Shown: in pieces, positions 50,850-60,240 of the stretch
Numbering within the stretch: position 1 is the first letter of the stretch
Layout of the letters: every line of letters starts with the position of its first letter
Assembly (NCBI RefSeq): GCF_048060115.1
Contig: NZ_JBHMIM010000009.1
Location: 62,001-126,000, forward strand
Direction: 5' to 3'
DNA length: 64,000 nucleotides
DNA from: Micromonospora_E sp048060115
GTDB lineage: Bacteria; Actinomycetota; Actinomycetes; Mycobacteriales; Micromonosporaceae
Translations under genes and position numbers: made by a program
The notes under the pieces: model-generated
Database searches by the model: none
What the model was told of the DNA's origin: nothing
What the model saw: only the letters and a program-made list of their open reading frames with translations

Positions 50850-51848
50850 ATGCGGTTGCTGATGCTGGGCGGTACGGGATTCGTCGGCCGGTGCGTCGTC
50901 GAGGAAGCACTGACTCGCGGTTGGGCGGTCACCGTGGCGCACCGGGGGCACCGGCCGCCACCGGCCGGCGCGCAGGTGATCGTCGGGGACCGGACCGCCG
51001 CCGACGGACTCGCCGGGCTGCGTACCGGTGACTGGGACCTGGCCGTCGACACCTGGTCGGGCGCGCCGTCGGTGGTCCGCGACGCGGCCCGGCTGCTGCG
51101 CGGGCGGGTCCGGCACTTCACCTACGTGTCGAGCCGGTCGGTGTACGTGTTCGCGCCGCCCGCCGGCGCGGACGAGCACGCTGAGTTGGTCGACGCGTCC
51201 GCCGACGACGGCGCCGACGTCGACTACGCCCGCGCCAAACGCGGCGGCGAGCTGGCCGCGGTCGACGCGTTCGGTGACCGGGCGCTGCTGGCCCGCGCCG
51301 GGTTGATCCTCGGCCCGTACGAGGACATCGGCCGGTTGCCGTGGTGGCTGACCCGTATCGCCCGAGGCGGCCAGGTGCTCGCCCCCGGCCCACCTGACCT
51401 GCCATTGCAGTACGTCGACGCCCGGGACCTGGCCGCCTGGGTGCTGGACACCGCCGCCGCCGGGCTGTCCGGACCGTACAACGTGGTTAGTTCATCCGGC
51501 CACACCACGATGGGTGAGCTACTCGAGACCTGCGTAAGGGTGACCGGATCGGCTGCCCGGCTACGGTGGACCGACCCGGCGGTGATCGCCGACGCCGGCC
51601 TCGCACCCTGGACCGAGCTGCCGATCTGGCTGCCGCCGGGTGAGCTGCACGACTTCCTGCACCGCGGCGACGTGTCCCGGGTCATCGCGGCCGGGCTGCG
51701 GTGCCGGCCGGTGACCGAGACGGTCGCCGACACCTGGGCCTGGCTGCGCGGCTTCGACCTGCAGTCGCCGCGACGCCCCGACCGGCCACCGGTCGGGCTC
51801 GACCCCGAGCGGGAAGCCGACCTGCTGGCCCGTCTCGGTGTCGGCTGA
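50850..51848 (+). CDS. NAD-dependent epimerase/dehydratase family protein
   Basis: 332 residues; extended SDR with MRLLMLGGTGFVGRCVVEEA at the N-terminus, HFTYVSSRSVYVF (catalytic Ser region) and VDYARAKRGGE (atypical Tyr-Lys pair). YNVVSSSGHTTMGELLE marks the C-terminal substrate domain. ATG at 50850 is chosen because the frame upstream covers the divergent glycosylase gene. Substrate unknown, perhaps a nucleotide sugar or isoflavone-reductase-like substrate. Confidence 0.85.
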   Translation: MRLLMLGGTGFVGRCVVEEALTRGWAVTVAHRGHRPPPAGAQVIVGDRTAADGLAGLRTGDWDLAVDTWSGAPSVVRDAARLLRGRVRHFTYVSSRSVYVFAPPAGADEHAELVDASADDGADVDYARAKRGGELAAVDAFGDRALLARAGLILGPYEDIGRLPWWLTRIARGGQVLAPGPPDLPLQYVDARDLAAWVLDTAAAGLSGPYNVVSSSGHTTMGELLETCVRVTGSAARLRWTDPAVIADAGLAPWTELPIWLPPGELHDFLHRGDVSRVIAAGLRCRPVTETVADTWAWLRGFDLQSPRRPDRPPVGLDPEREADLLARLGVG

Positions 51849-51885
51849 CCGCACACCAGTGGCCGCACCCGAACGAGGCGCCGGG

Positions 51886-52590
51886 TTACGAGGTGGCGCC
51901 GAGGTCGCCGGTGCGGTGGTGCCGGCGGCACAGCACCTGGTAGCGCACGTCGGCGTGATCGGCCGTATCCCCGATGACGACCTGCTCGCCGTGGCGGGCC
52001 ACCACACCGTCGACGACCCGTGCGTTGAGCAGACCCTGCCGTCCGCACCAGCACAGCACCTCGACCTGGATGCGGCACACCTCGTCGGAGAGTTCGAACA
52101 GTCGCTGCGCGGCCGGGAACAGCACCGACCGGAAGTCACTGGCCAGGCCGAACGCGAACACGTCGACGTCGTAGCCGTCGACGAGGTCGGCCATCTGCTC
52201 CACCTGGGCGACGGTGTAGAAACAGGCTTCGTCGCAGATCAGGTAGTCGACCCGGGTGCCGTCGGCCCAGCGGCCGCGCACCAGCGCCACCAGGTCCAGG
52301 TCGTCGGTGACCTCGATCGCCGAGTGGGCCAGCCCGATCCGGGTCGTCACCTGCGGCCCCATCGACCGGTCGTTGCGGGTGAGCACCAGGCCACGGCGGC
52401 CCTGCCGGGCATGGTTGTGGTCCATCTGCAGCGCCAGTGTCGACTTGCCGCAGTCCATCGGACCCCAGAAGAACTTCAACGCCGCGCCGTGGCGCAGCCG
52501 CCCGTCACCGGCGGCCAGGCAGGCGGTCGCCAACGCGGACTGCTCCGCGCTGGCCGGCCCGGACATCACCCGCAGACTGTCGTCGGTCAC
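51886..52590 (-). CDS. tdk: Thymidine kinase Tdk
   Basis: Type II thymidine kinase (thymidine salvage), 234 residues from GTG 52590 (ATG 52566 is an alternative). FFWGPMDCGKSTLALQ is the Walker A loop, YLICDEACFYTVAQVEQM holds the catalytic Glu, and the zinc site is formed by CWCGRQG and CRRHH. Many actinobacteria lack tdk, so its presence is of some note. Confidence 0.93.
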   Translation of the reverse strand: MTDDSLRVMSGPASAEQSALATACLAAGDGRLRHGAALKFFWGPMDCGKSTLALQMDHNHARQGRRGLVLTRNDRSMGPQVTTRIGLAHSAIEVTDDLDLVALVRGRWADGTRVDYLICDEACFYTVAQVEQMADLVDGYDVDVFAFGLASDFRSVLFPAAQRLFELSDEVCRIQVEVLCWCGRQGLLNARVVDGVVARHGEQVVIGDTADHADVRYQVLCRRHHRTGDLGATS

Positions 52591-52744
52591 GACCGGGCAG
52601 CTTACTAGCCGTTACCGCAGACGGTGGCGGCCCCCGGCTGTCGCGGCCAGTCCGGGTGCCGTCTCGCCGGTGGCGAGCAGCCGGCGACACCCGGTACGCC
52701 GCAACCGAACGCGATGTCGGACCACTGTGGCAGGATCTGCCGCC

Positions 52745-53155
52745 ATGTTCCCCCGCGCCTGGACCCTCACCCACGTCGAACGCGTCATCCGATCCGCCTG
52801 GGCCGCAGACACCTGCGATCCCGCCGACCTGGCCGACTGGCACACCGGCAACCCGGCGCGCGGGCAGTGCGGCGTCACCGCCCTGGTGCTGCACGACCTG
52901 TTCGGCGGAGACCTGCTACTCGGTGAGGTGCACGTCGACGGGCAACGCACCGGCTACCACTGGTGGAACCGGCTCGGCGTGGTCGAGGTCGACCTGACCC
53001 GGGACCAGTTCGGCCCGCACGAGCAGATCACCGCCGGTGAGATGGTCGCCCGCCCGGCCGGGCCGCCGCTGCGCTGCCGCGAGCAGTACGACACGCTGCG
53101 TACCCGGGTGTTGAAGCAGCTCGGTGCCGATACGGCCGTGGCGGCCGACAGATAG
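52745..53155 (+). CDS. YunG family protein
   Basis: 136 residues: QCGVTALVLHDLFGGDLLLGEV and HWWNRLGVVEVDLTRDQF are the recognisable family segments (shown in part). The Cys and His may form a papain-like or transglutaminase-like pair, but function is unknown. ATG at 52745 fits the family start. It is 63 bp upstream of the Hsp70-like gene. Confidence 0.75.
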   Translation: MFPRAWTLTHVERVIRSAWAADTCDPADLADWHTGNPARGQCGVTALVLHDLFGGDLLLGEVHVDGQRTGYHWWNRLGVVEVDLTRDQFGPHEQITAGEMVARPAGPPLRCREQYDTLRTRVLKQLGADTAVAADR

Positions 53156-53218
53156 CATGCCCGCCGACGGCGGACGCCGATCGCGCCGGCGCCACATCCG
53201 GGAAGGACGACACACACC

Positions 53219-56032
53219 GTGAACGGACCGGTACGGCTCGCCGTAGATCTGGGCACCACCCACACCGTCGCCATGGTGCGTCGCGGCGACGAGCCGCCCC
53301 GGCCGCTGCTGTTCGACGGCACGCCGCTGCTGGCCTCCGGGGTCTTCGCCGACGGCATCGGCGCGCTCTACACCGGACGGGACGCGCAGCGGCTCGCCGC
53401 CGGCGAGCCGCACCGATTCGAGCCGCACCCGAAGCGGCACATCGACGACGGATCGGTGCTGCTGGGCGATCGCGAGTTGCCGGTGGTCGAGCTGCTGGCC
53501 GCCGGTCTGCGTCGGGTCGCCGGCGAAGCGACGATGGCCGGGGCGCATCCGCACGGGGCGACGGTGCTGACCTGCCCCGCCGACTGGGGCACCCCACGGC
53601 GGGACCTGCTGCGGGCCGCCGCGCAGGCCGCCGGCCTCGGCCCGGTGCGGCTGCTCGACGAACCGATCGCCGCCGCCGCCTACTGCGTACGGGTGCTGGG
53701 CCGGCAGATCCCACCCGGTGGCGCGCTCGCGGTGTTCGACTTCGGCGGCGGCACCCTCGACGTCGCCGTGGTACGCCACGAGTCCGCGTCGGGCAGCGGG
53801 CCGGTGACGGCGGCCGGGCTGCGGGTGCTGGCCACCGGCGGGCTGGACGACCTCGGCGGCCTCGACGTCGACAACGCGCTCATCGCCCACCTCGGCCAGC
53901 TGATCGCGATGCGGGATCCGCAGCTGTGGGCCCGGCTGGACCGGCCGGTGACCGCCGCCGACCGCCGCGACCGGCACGCCTTCTGGGCGGAGGTACGGGC
54001 GGCGAAGGAGATGCTGTCGCGGGCCGCGTCGGCGCCGGTGACAGTGCCCGGTCGTGACGACCCTATGCATCTGACCCGCGAGGAGCTCGACCGGATCGCC
54101 GGCCCGCTGGTCGACCGGGCCGTCGACGAGACCCGCCGGGTGCTGCAACTGGCCGGGGTGGACCCGGCCGGGCTCGCCGGGCTGCTGCTGGTCGGCGGGG
54201 CCAGCCGGACGCCGCTGGTCGCCAGCCGGCTGCACGCCCGGCTCGGGGTCGCCCCGCAGGTGCCGGAGCAGCCGGAGCTGCCGGTGGCGTACGGGGCGCT
54301 GCATCACGACCCGGCCGGGTCGGCGGCGGCGCCGACGACCGCGACCCCGCTGCGGGCCGCCGGGGCGTACGTGGCCACACCGGCGACGGGCGGGGCTGTT
54401 CCGCAGCCGGCTACGCCGATCCGAACTCCGGCGGGTGCCCCGCAGCCCACGTCGTGGCCGGGCTCCGCGCCTGCGCCGGAGTCCGGATCGGCGGCTGAGC
54501 CGCAGCGGCGAGGGCGGGCCGGGCGGGTGGTCGCGGCGGTCGCCGCCGCCGTGGTGCTGGCCCTGGTCGGTGCGGTCGGGCTGACCAACGGCCGGCTACT
54601 GAACCGGCTCAGCGGCGACGACGGGCCGGACGGTCCCAACCTGTTCGGCAGCTTCACCGGCGGCGGCGAGGATGCCGACGGCACTGACGACGCCGACGGC
54701 GGGCTGACCGAGGTGCATCACGTACCGCTGCCGGCCGGGACTCTCGCCTCGGCGGTGACCGTCGTCGGTGATCTGGCCGTGTACGCGGCGGTCAGCATCG
54801 GCGCCACCACGGTGACCGCGCTGCCGGTCGGCGGCGGCAGCCCGGTGTGGGCCACCACCGTGGAGGTCGAGCCGACCGAAGTGGCGTTCACGGCCGTCGG
54901 CGACCTGCTGGTCGTCGACGCCGCCGACTCGGCCACCGACGACGGCGACGACATGCGGCTCGCCCTCGACCCCGCCGACGGCGCCGTCAAGTGGAAACGC
55001 AGTTGGCAGACCTACACCGATGTCGTCTACCTCGGCACCGATGTCATCGTCGAGATCAAGGACGGCATCTTCGACAACGCGGTCGCCCGGATCGACCTGA
55101 CCACCGGGGAGCAGCGGTGGCGACGCGAGGCGCCCGACGGCGACCTGCTGATCATCGACGCCGAGCGGATCCGGGCGGTGACCGCGTGGAGCCCGGACGG
55201 GACCGCCCCCGCCGGGGCCGGTGCGCTGCCCGCCGCCGAGCATACGTTGCGCGACAACCGGCACGCCGCTGCTGACCGGATCGTCGAGCTGAACGAGAGC
55301 AGCGGCCGGGGTGTGCTGCTGGATGCCGGCACCGGCAGGCCGGTCGGCGACGGCGCGCTGCCGCTGGACCACAACCGCTGGACCGTCTACGACGGACTGG
55401 CCATCGGCCGGCTGTCCGATGAGGCATCCCCGGGCCGGGACGTGCTGGCCGCGTACGCCGTTGACGGCTTCGCCAAGAAGTGGGAGCTGCCGCTGGCCGG
55501 CACCGACGACATCGCTCTGGTCAAACCGTGCGGGCCGCAGTTGGTGTGCGTGGCGGTCGACGGCAACACCTACCGGACGATCGCGGTGCGCACCGCCGAC
55601 GGGTCGCAGGCGTGGTCGCGGCCGAGTGAATTCAGCGACGACGAGAACTGGTACGCCGTTGCGGGCGGGTTGCTCTTCGGTGACCAGAGTTTCGACAAGC
55701 TCGACGACTTCGCCGTGCTGGACTTCACCGGCGCCGAGGTGGTGCCGGCCGACGACAACGGTTCGGTGGCGGCGGTGGCTGGCGGCCGGGCGGCGGTGGT
55801 GGGGATGCGCGTCGATCTGGCCGCCAGCGTCGCCGTGCCGCAGCTGTCGGTCTGGGACGCGGCGACCGGCCGGCGTACCGGCGCGGTCGACGTCGGCGCC
55901 GACCTGCAGACCAGCCGGGTGGACCAGGTGGCGATCGGCGGCGACGCTGTCGCTGTGGTCACCGCCGACCACCAGCTGCGGGTGCTGACCGTGACCGACC
56001 TGGTCGCCGCAGCCACGACCGGTTCCGGCTGA
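53219..56032 (+). CDS. Membrane-anchored Hsp70-like protein with PQQ-type beta-propeller
   Basis: 937 residues. Residues 1-350 form an actin/Hsp70 ATPase: LAVDLGTTHTVAMV, AVFDFGGGTLDVAVV and LLVGGASRTPLVASR are the phosphate and adenosine motifs. The peptide-binding domain of DnaK is missing. A Pro/Ala/Thr linker (about 365-430) leads to one transmembrane helix (about 437-457). The last 470 residues are a repeat-rich domain resembling an outer-membrane/quinoprotein propeller (repeated LDPADGAVKW-like and LDAGTGRPV-like blades), predicted outside the cell. GTG start after GGAAGGA. Probably couples ATP state inside to binding outside; this is inferred. Confidence 0.85.
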   Translation: MNGPVRLAVDLGTTHTVAMVRRGDEPPRPLLFDGTPLLASGVFADGIGALYTGRDAQRLAAGEPHRFEPHPKRHIDDGSVLLGDRELPVVELLAAGLRRVAGEATMAGAHPHGATVLTCPADWGTPRRDLLRAAAQAAGLGPVRLLDEPIAAAAYCVRVLGRQIPPGGALAVFDFGGGTLDVAVVRHESASGSGPVTAAGLRVLATGGLDDLGGLDVDNALIAHLGQLIAMRDPQLWARLDRPVTAADRRDRHAFWAEVRAAKEMLSRAASAPVTVPGRDDPMHLTREELDRIAGPLVDRAVDETRRVLQLAGVDPAGLAGLLLVGGASRTPLVASRLHARLGVAPQVPEQPELPVAYGALHHDPAGSAAAPTTATPLRAAGAYVATPATGGAVPQPATPIRTPAGAPQPTSWPGSAPAPESGSAAEPQRRGRAGRVVAAVAAAVVLALVGAVGLTNGRLLNRLSGDDGPDGPNLFGSFTGGGEDADGTDDADGGLTEVHHVPLPAGTLASAVTVVGDLAVYAAVSIGATTVTALPVGGGSPVWATTVEVEPTEVAFTAVGDLLVVDAADSATDDGDDMRLALDPADGAVKWKRSWQTYTDVVYLGTDVIVEIKDGIFDNAVARIDLTTGEQRWRREAPDGDLLIIDAERIRAVTAWSPDGTAPAGAGALPAAEHTLRDNRHAAADRIVELNESSGRGVLLDAGTGRPVGDGALPLDHNRWTVYDGLAIGRLSDEASPGRDVLAAYAVDGFAKKWELPLAGTDDIALVKPCGPQLVCVAVDGNTYRTIAVRTADGSQAWSRPSEFSDDENWYAVAGGLLFGDQSFDKLDDFAVLDFTGAEVVPADDNGSVAAVAGGRAAVVGMRVDLAASVAVPQLSVWDAATGRRTGAVDVGADLQTSRVDQVAIGGDAVAVVTADHQLRVLTVTDLVAAATTGSG

Positions 56033-56164
56033 AGGACCACGTCGGGCTGATCGGCTGGACATCGCCGCCGCGTTGGCGCTGAGCCAGGTGGCCCGGCACG
56101 GGTGACCGGTGCTCCAGCCAGGCATACTGGGCGTTGCGGGCCGGCGGCTGCGGGGGAGAGCAGG

Positions 56165-57145
56165 ATGATCGTTGACGTTGCGCAGATCGAGGCGGCGGCG
56201 CGGCGGATCGCCGGCCACGTGGTGCGGACCCCGACGGTGTCGAGTCCCGGCCTGGCCGGGCTGCTCGGCGTGCCGGTGACCGTGAAGCTGGAGCTGCTGC
56301 AGCGGACCGGGTCGTTCAAGGCCCGCGGCGCGACGGCGAAGCTGCTGACCCTCGACGACGCGCAACGGGCCGCCGGTGTGGTGGCGGTCAGCGGTGGCAA
56401 CCACGGCATCGCGGTCGCGGTGATGGCGCAGGCCCTGGATGTGAAGGCGACCGTGGTGATGCCGCGGACCGCGCCGGCCCGGGCTGCGGAGATCTGTACC
56501 GCCGCCGGCGCGACGCTGCACCTGGTCGACGGCATGTCGGCCGCGTTCGGGTTGATGGCGAGCCTGCAGGCGGACGGGTTGACCCTGGTGCACCCGTTCG
56601 ACGACCCGGTCGTGGTCGCCGGGCAGGGCACCGTCGGTCTGGAGTTCGCCGACGACGCCTTCGCCGACGAGGCGACGGCGCCGACGGATGTGCTGGTCAG
56701 CATCGGCGGCGGCGCGTTGATCTCCGGGGTGGCGGCCGCGCTGCACGCCCGTTCGCCGCGTACCCGGATCTGGGGGGTGGAGACCGACGGCGCGTCGGCG
56801 ATGACGCAGGCCCGCCGGGCGGGTGGCCCGGTGCCGGTGGAGTTGTCGTCGATCGTGTCCACGCTGAGCGCGCCGACGGTGTCCCAGTTGACGCTCGATC
56901 ACGTGTCGCAGCTGGTCACCGACGTGCTGGTGGTCTCGGACGCCGAGGCGGTGCGCGGCAGCCTGGAGCTGGCCGAGTACGCCAAGGTGTGGGCGGAGCC
57001 GGCCGCCGGGTGTCTGCTGCCGGCGGCCGGCCGGGTCGTCGGTCAGGTCGGCCCGGACGCTCGGATCGGCCTGGTGCTGTGTGGCGGCAACACGACCGTC
57101 GCCGACCTGGTCGGCTGGACCCGCCGGTTCGACCTGATGGACTGA
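56165..57145 (+). CDS. PLP-dependent threonine/serine dehydratase
   Basis: Fold-type II PLP enzyme of 326 residues. The PLP lysine is in TGSFKARGATAK, the phosphate loop in SIGGGALISGV and the substrate loop in VSGGNHGIAVAV. It lacks the C-terminal ACT-like regulatory domain of biosynthetic IlvA, so it resembles catabolic dehydratases or serine racemases. ATG at 56165 follows GGGGGAG. Confidence 0.88.
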   Translation: MIVDVAQIEAAARRIAGHVVRTPTVSSPGLAGLLGVPVTVKLELLQRTGSFKARGATAKLLTLDDAQRAAGVVAVSGGNHGIAVAVMAQALDVKATVVMPRTAPARAAEICTAAGATLHLVDGMSAAFGLMASLQADGLTLVHPFDDPVVVAGQGTVGLEFADDAFADEATAPTDVLVSIGGGALISGVAAALHARSPRTRIWGVETDGASAMTQARRAGGPVPVELSSIVSTLSAPTVSQLTLDHVSQLVTDVLVVSDAEAVRGSLELAEYAKVWAEPAAGCLLPAAGRVVGQVGPDARIGLVLCGGNTTVADLVGWTRRFDLMD

Positions 57146-57228
57146 TCCGCTCCTGCCCGGCGCCCGCCCGACGTACTGGTGCCGGCACCGCTGATGTCCG
57201 CTGGCTGCGGCTCCCGGTAGCTGGACGG

Positions 57229-58290
57229 CTACCGTGGTGCCGTCGGTGCTGCCCGGCGGCGGTGCGACAGGGTCACGTGGTGGTGCGCGCCGGCGTGCCC
57301 GGCCGGGTCGGTGTGCACGGTCGCCGACACCAGCCTCGGTACGGCGTGGGTGAGCTGGTGTTCGGCGTCGGCGGCCACCTCGTGCGCGGCGAGCAGACTC
57401 AGGTCGGCGTCGACTACGAGGTCGGCTTCGGCGTGCAGCCGGTGGCCGATCCAGCGCAGCCGTACCGCTGTCACGTCGCGGACGCCGGGCACCGCGCGCA
57501 GGGTCGTTTCGGCGGTGTCGACCAGGGCCGGGTCGACGGCGTCCATCAGCCGCCGGTACACCTCGCGGGCGGCGTCGCGTAGCACGTACCCGATCGCGAC
57601 GGTGATGGCGAGGCCGACCAGCGGGTCGGCCCACTGCCAGCCGGCCGCCGCGCCCCCGGCGGCGGCGACGACGGCCAGTGAGGTGAATCCGTCGGTACGG
57701 GCGTGCAGCCCGTCGGCGACCAGCGCGGCCGAGCCGATGCGTCGGCCGACGCGGATCCGGTAGCGGGCGACGATCTCGTTGCCGGCGAAGCCGACGACGC
57801 CGGCGGCGGCCACCCACGGCACGTGGGTCATCGACGTCGGGTGGATCAGCCGGTCGACGGCGGTCCAGCCTGCGGCGATCGCCGAGCCGGCGATGACGAC
57901 CACGATGACGATGCCGGCGAGGTCCTCGGCGCGGCCGAATCCGTACGTGTAGGCGCGGGTGGCGGCGCGCCGGCCGATCAGGAACGCGATGGCCAGCGGT
58001 ACGGCGGTGAGCGCGTCGGTGACGTTGTGCAGGGTGTCGCCGAGCAGCGCCACCGAGCCGGAGGCGGCGACGATGACGGCCTGGGCGGCGGCGGTGGCGG
58101 CGAGGACCGCCAGGGAGATCCACAGGGCGCGGAGTCCGTCGCGGGACGCTTCGAGGGAGTCGTCGACCTTGGCGGCGGTGTCGTGGGTGTGCGGGGTGAG
58201 CCGGTGCAGCGCCCGTCGCCACCAGGCCCGCCGCACCGGATGCCGGTGACCGTGCGGGTGGTGGTCGTGACGGTGGTGGTCGTGGTCCAT
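57229..58290 (-). CDS. Cation diffusion facilitator metal exporter (CzcD-like)
   Basis: 353 residues: a His-rich N-terminus (MDHDHHRHDHHPHGHRH), six membrane helices and a cytoplasmic C-terminal domain. The transport-site pairs HNVTDALT and DGLHARTDGF fit zinc/cobalt exporters. ATG 58290 is used; an upstream in-frame ATG at 58314 would place the start inside the divergent arsR gene. Paired with the ArsR regulator. Confidence 0.9.
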   Translation of the reverse strand: MDHDHHRHDHHPHGHRHPVRRAWWRRALHRLTPHTHDTAAKVDDSLEASRDGLRALWISLAVLAATAAAQAVIVAASGSVALLGDTLHNVTDALTAVPLAIAFLIGRRAATRAYTYGFGRAEDLAGIVIVVVIAGSAIAAGWTAVDRLIHPTSMTHVPWVAAAGVVGFAGNEIVARYRIRVGRRIGSAALVADGLHARTDGFTSLAVVAAAGGAAAGWQWADPLVGLAITVAIGYVLRDAAREVYRRLMDAVDPALVDTAETTLRAVPGVRDVTAVRLRWIGHRLHAEADLVVDADLSLLAAHEVAADAEHQLTHAVPRLVSATVHTDPAGHAGAHHHVTLSHRRRAAPTAPR

Positions 58291-58312
58291 GGCGATGGCA
58301 GAATACGTGCTC

Positions 58313-58669
58313 ATGTACGCACGCGACAACGCTGCAGGTGCCACGGATGGGCAGCAGCAACCGACCGGCGCGCAGGTCGACACGGCGGTGACCGCGTTGA
58401 AGATGCTGGCCGACCCGACCCGGCTACGCCTGCTGTGGCAGCTGCGCGACGGCGAACACGACGTCGGCACCCTCGCGGCGGCGGTCGGCGCCGCCCGCCC
58501 CGCCGTGTCGCAGCACCTGGCGAAACTGCTGCTCGCCGGCCTGGTCGCCAGCCGCCGTGACGGCCGCCGGGTGCTCTACCGGGCACGCGGCGGCCACGTC
58601 CGCCGCCTGGTCACCGAGGCCCTGTGCGCCGCCGACCATCACCTGACCGGAGCCCCCGACCACGACTGA
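58313..58669 (+). CDS. ArsR/SmtB family metal-sensing repressor
   Basis: Winged-helix repressor of about 118 residues (MYARDNAAG at 58313; in-frame ATGs at 58289 and 58295 would lengthen it). LKMLADPTRLRLLWQL and ARPAVSQHLAKLLLAGLV are the DNA-binding helices. LCAADHHLTGAPDHD is a His/Asp-rich alpha-5 tail, a likely metal site. It probably represses the divergent exporter. If ATG 58289 is used, the two start codons overlap in CCATGG. Confidence 0.88.
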   Translation: MYARDNAAGATDGQQQPTGAQVDTAVTALKMLADPTRLRLLWQLRDGEHDVGTLAAAVGAARPAVSQHLAKLLLAGLVASRRDGRRVLYRARGGHVRRLVTEALCAADHHLTGAPDHD

Positions 58670-58744
58670 TCCCACATTGCCGGCTGGCCCGGCCGGCTAG
58701 AACGAGTGTCGGCCGGCGTCGACGGCTGACTAGCATCACCGGCT

Positions 58745-59359
58745 GTAGACGACAGACGGTGGCGGGATCCGCAGTGGTTGGCCTGGGTGCGGGACTGGAT
58801 CGACGGCCGGCTCGCCGCGGTGCAGCTCGACCTGGCCGACGACGTCGACGACCTGCTCACCCTCGGCGTGCCCGACCGGCGGCTGGCCACCCTGCCGCAG
58901 GCGTACGAACGGATCATCGACGCCGTCGGCGCCGAGCGACGCTTCCGCGACGCGGCACCGATGGTGGCCGACCTGTGCGCCGAGCTCGCGCAGTACGGCC
59001 TGCCGGAGCTGCTGCAGCACGACGACCTGCACGACGCGCAGGTCTTCGTCCGCGACGGCCGCCACCTCATCATGGACTGGGGCGACGCCTGCGTGTCGCA
59101 CCCGTTCCTCACCCTGTCGGTCACCCTCGAAGGTGGGCTGGCCTGGGGGCTCGCCGACGTACGGGACTCGGTCGACACCGCGCCGTTGCGGGACGCCTAC
59201 CTGGCGCCGTACGCCGAACGGTTCACCGGCGACCTGGTGGCCGCGACCCGGGTGGCGCTGCGCCTGGGCTGGGTGTGCCGTGCGGTCAACGGGCACGTGC
59301 CCGGCGACGACAAGCAGACCCTGACCCGGCTGCGGATGTTCCTCGACGGCCGACCATAG
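58745..59359 (+). pseudogene. Phosphotransferase (APH-like) remnant lacking the N-lobe
   Basis: Open from 58730, but the protein is about 200 residues where the family has about 320. Conserved C-terminal parts are LQHDDLHDAQVFVRDGRHL (catalytic loop, HDD...D) and IMDWGDACVSHPFLTLSV (metal Asp). The first ~20 residues (WRDPQWLAWVRDWIDGRL) look like the normal start; the following ~120 residues with the ATP-binding lobe are missing. TAGCAT (58731-58736) is placed for a leaderless start near 58745, where a GTA stands instead of GTG. TTG 58778 or GTG 58787 could still start it. Confidence 0.65.
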
Positions 59360-59412
59360 TCGACCTCCGGCAGACCGGCACCTGAGCGGACCGGGACTGG
59401 GAGAATACCAGG

Positions 59413-60063
59413 ATGTCGCACCCTCGGCCTCGGCTCCGGTCCGGTGTGGAGCAGTTGCCCGTCTGGTACGTCGCGACCGGGGTCGCCGCAGTCCTGGTCG
59501 GCGCCGTTACCGGCGGCGTCGGACTGCTGTTGCTGTCCGCGCTGCGGATCGGGTGCCGCCCGGCCGGTGGGGACGTGTCGCTTGGCGGCGAGCTGCAGTG
59601 CCCCGACGGCACCGGCAAGGTCCTTCCCGCGCTGGTGCTCGCGGCCCTCGGCTGCGTTGCCGTCGTGGCGGTCGCGTCGGTGCTGATCAGTCGGCGGGCC
59701 GACGCGACCACGGTTGCCCGCGTCGCCCGGCATACGTTGTGGCTGGCCGTCGCGGTGGTGGCGATACCCGCCCTGGCATGGGTCAGCGCGGCGTCCACCG
59801 CTGCGGCGACGCGACAGACTTTCTGGGGTGTCGCGGCTGTCGTCTGCGCGGCGCTTGTCTTCGTCGTGATCCCGCTGGTCACGTCCTACGTCCGGCCGGC
59901 GTCCACGACGGTGGTGCTGGCGATCTGTCTGGTGGTGCCGGTCGCGGCCGACCTGGTCGGCTGGTGGCTGCCGCTGCTCCTACCGATCGCCCTGCCGGTG
60001 ACCGCCGTCTGGCTGGTGGCGCTGTATCTGACGAGGATCGCCACCGGATCTCGACCTGACTGA
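59413..60063 (+). CDS. Polytopic membrane protein, unknown function
   Basis: 216 residues with five to six hydrophobic helices (the first WYVATGVAAVLVGAVTG, the last in LLLPIALPVTAVWLVALYL). A loop of about 30 residues after helix 1 contains two cysteines (IGCRPAG, LQCPDG) that could form a disulfide outside the cell. No known family is recognised. Lies upstream of the rox-like gene on the same strand, with 177 bp between. Confidence 0.7.
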   Translation: MSHPRPRLRSGVEQLPVWYVATGVAAVLVGAVTGGVGLLLLSALRIGCRPAGGDVSLGGELQCPDGTGKVLPALVLAALGCVAVVAVASVLISRRADATTVARVARHTLWLAVAVVAIPALAWVSAASTAAATRQTFWGVAAVVCAALVFVVIPLVTSYVRPASTTVVLAICLVVPVAADLVGWWLPLLLPIALPVTAVWLVALYLTRIATGSRPD

Positions 60064-60103
60064 GAACACCGTTCCTCGCCGTATTCAACATATATCGCAT
60101 AGG

Positions 60104-60122
60104 GGGCCTTGCGGCAAGACCC
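60104..60122. promoter_or_regulatory. Rifamycin-associated element (RAE)
   Basis: GGGCCTTGCGGCAAGACCC, a near-perfect 19-bp inverted repeat, closely resembles the RAE (GGGGCTTGCGGCAAGGCCC-like) found before rifamycin-inactivating genes in actinomycetes. It is 119 bp upstream of the rox reading frame. Confidence 0.7.
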
Positions 60123-60240
60123 GGGTCGCGGCGCAGAATGTGCGACCGAAGCCATCAGCTGCGAAAACGCGCGGATTCACGTACGTGTGTCCGCTGATCG
60201 ACGCTGCCCGGATGGCTGATCGCAGAAATGGGGGAACCGA

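Noticed and set aside
54596..58360. Minus-strand open frame of about 1,250 codons opposite the Hsp70-like and dehydratase genes
   Set aside because: Same artefact: low-complexity antisense translation covering at least three real genes on both strands.
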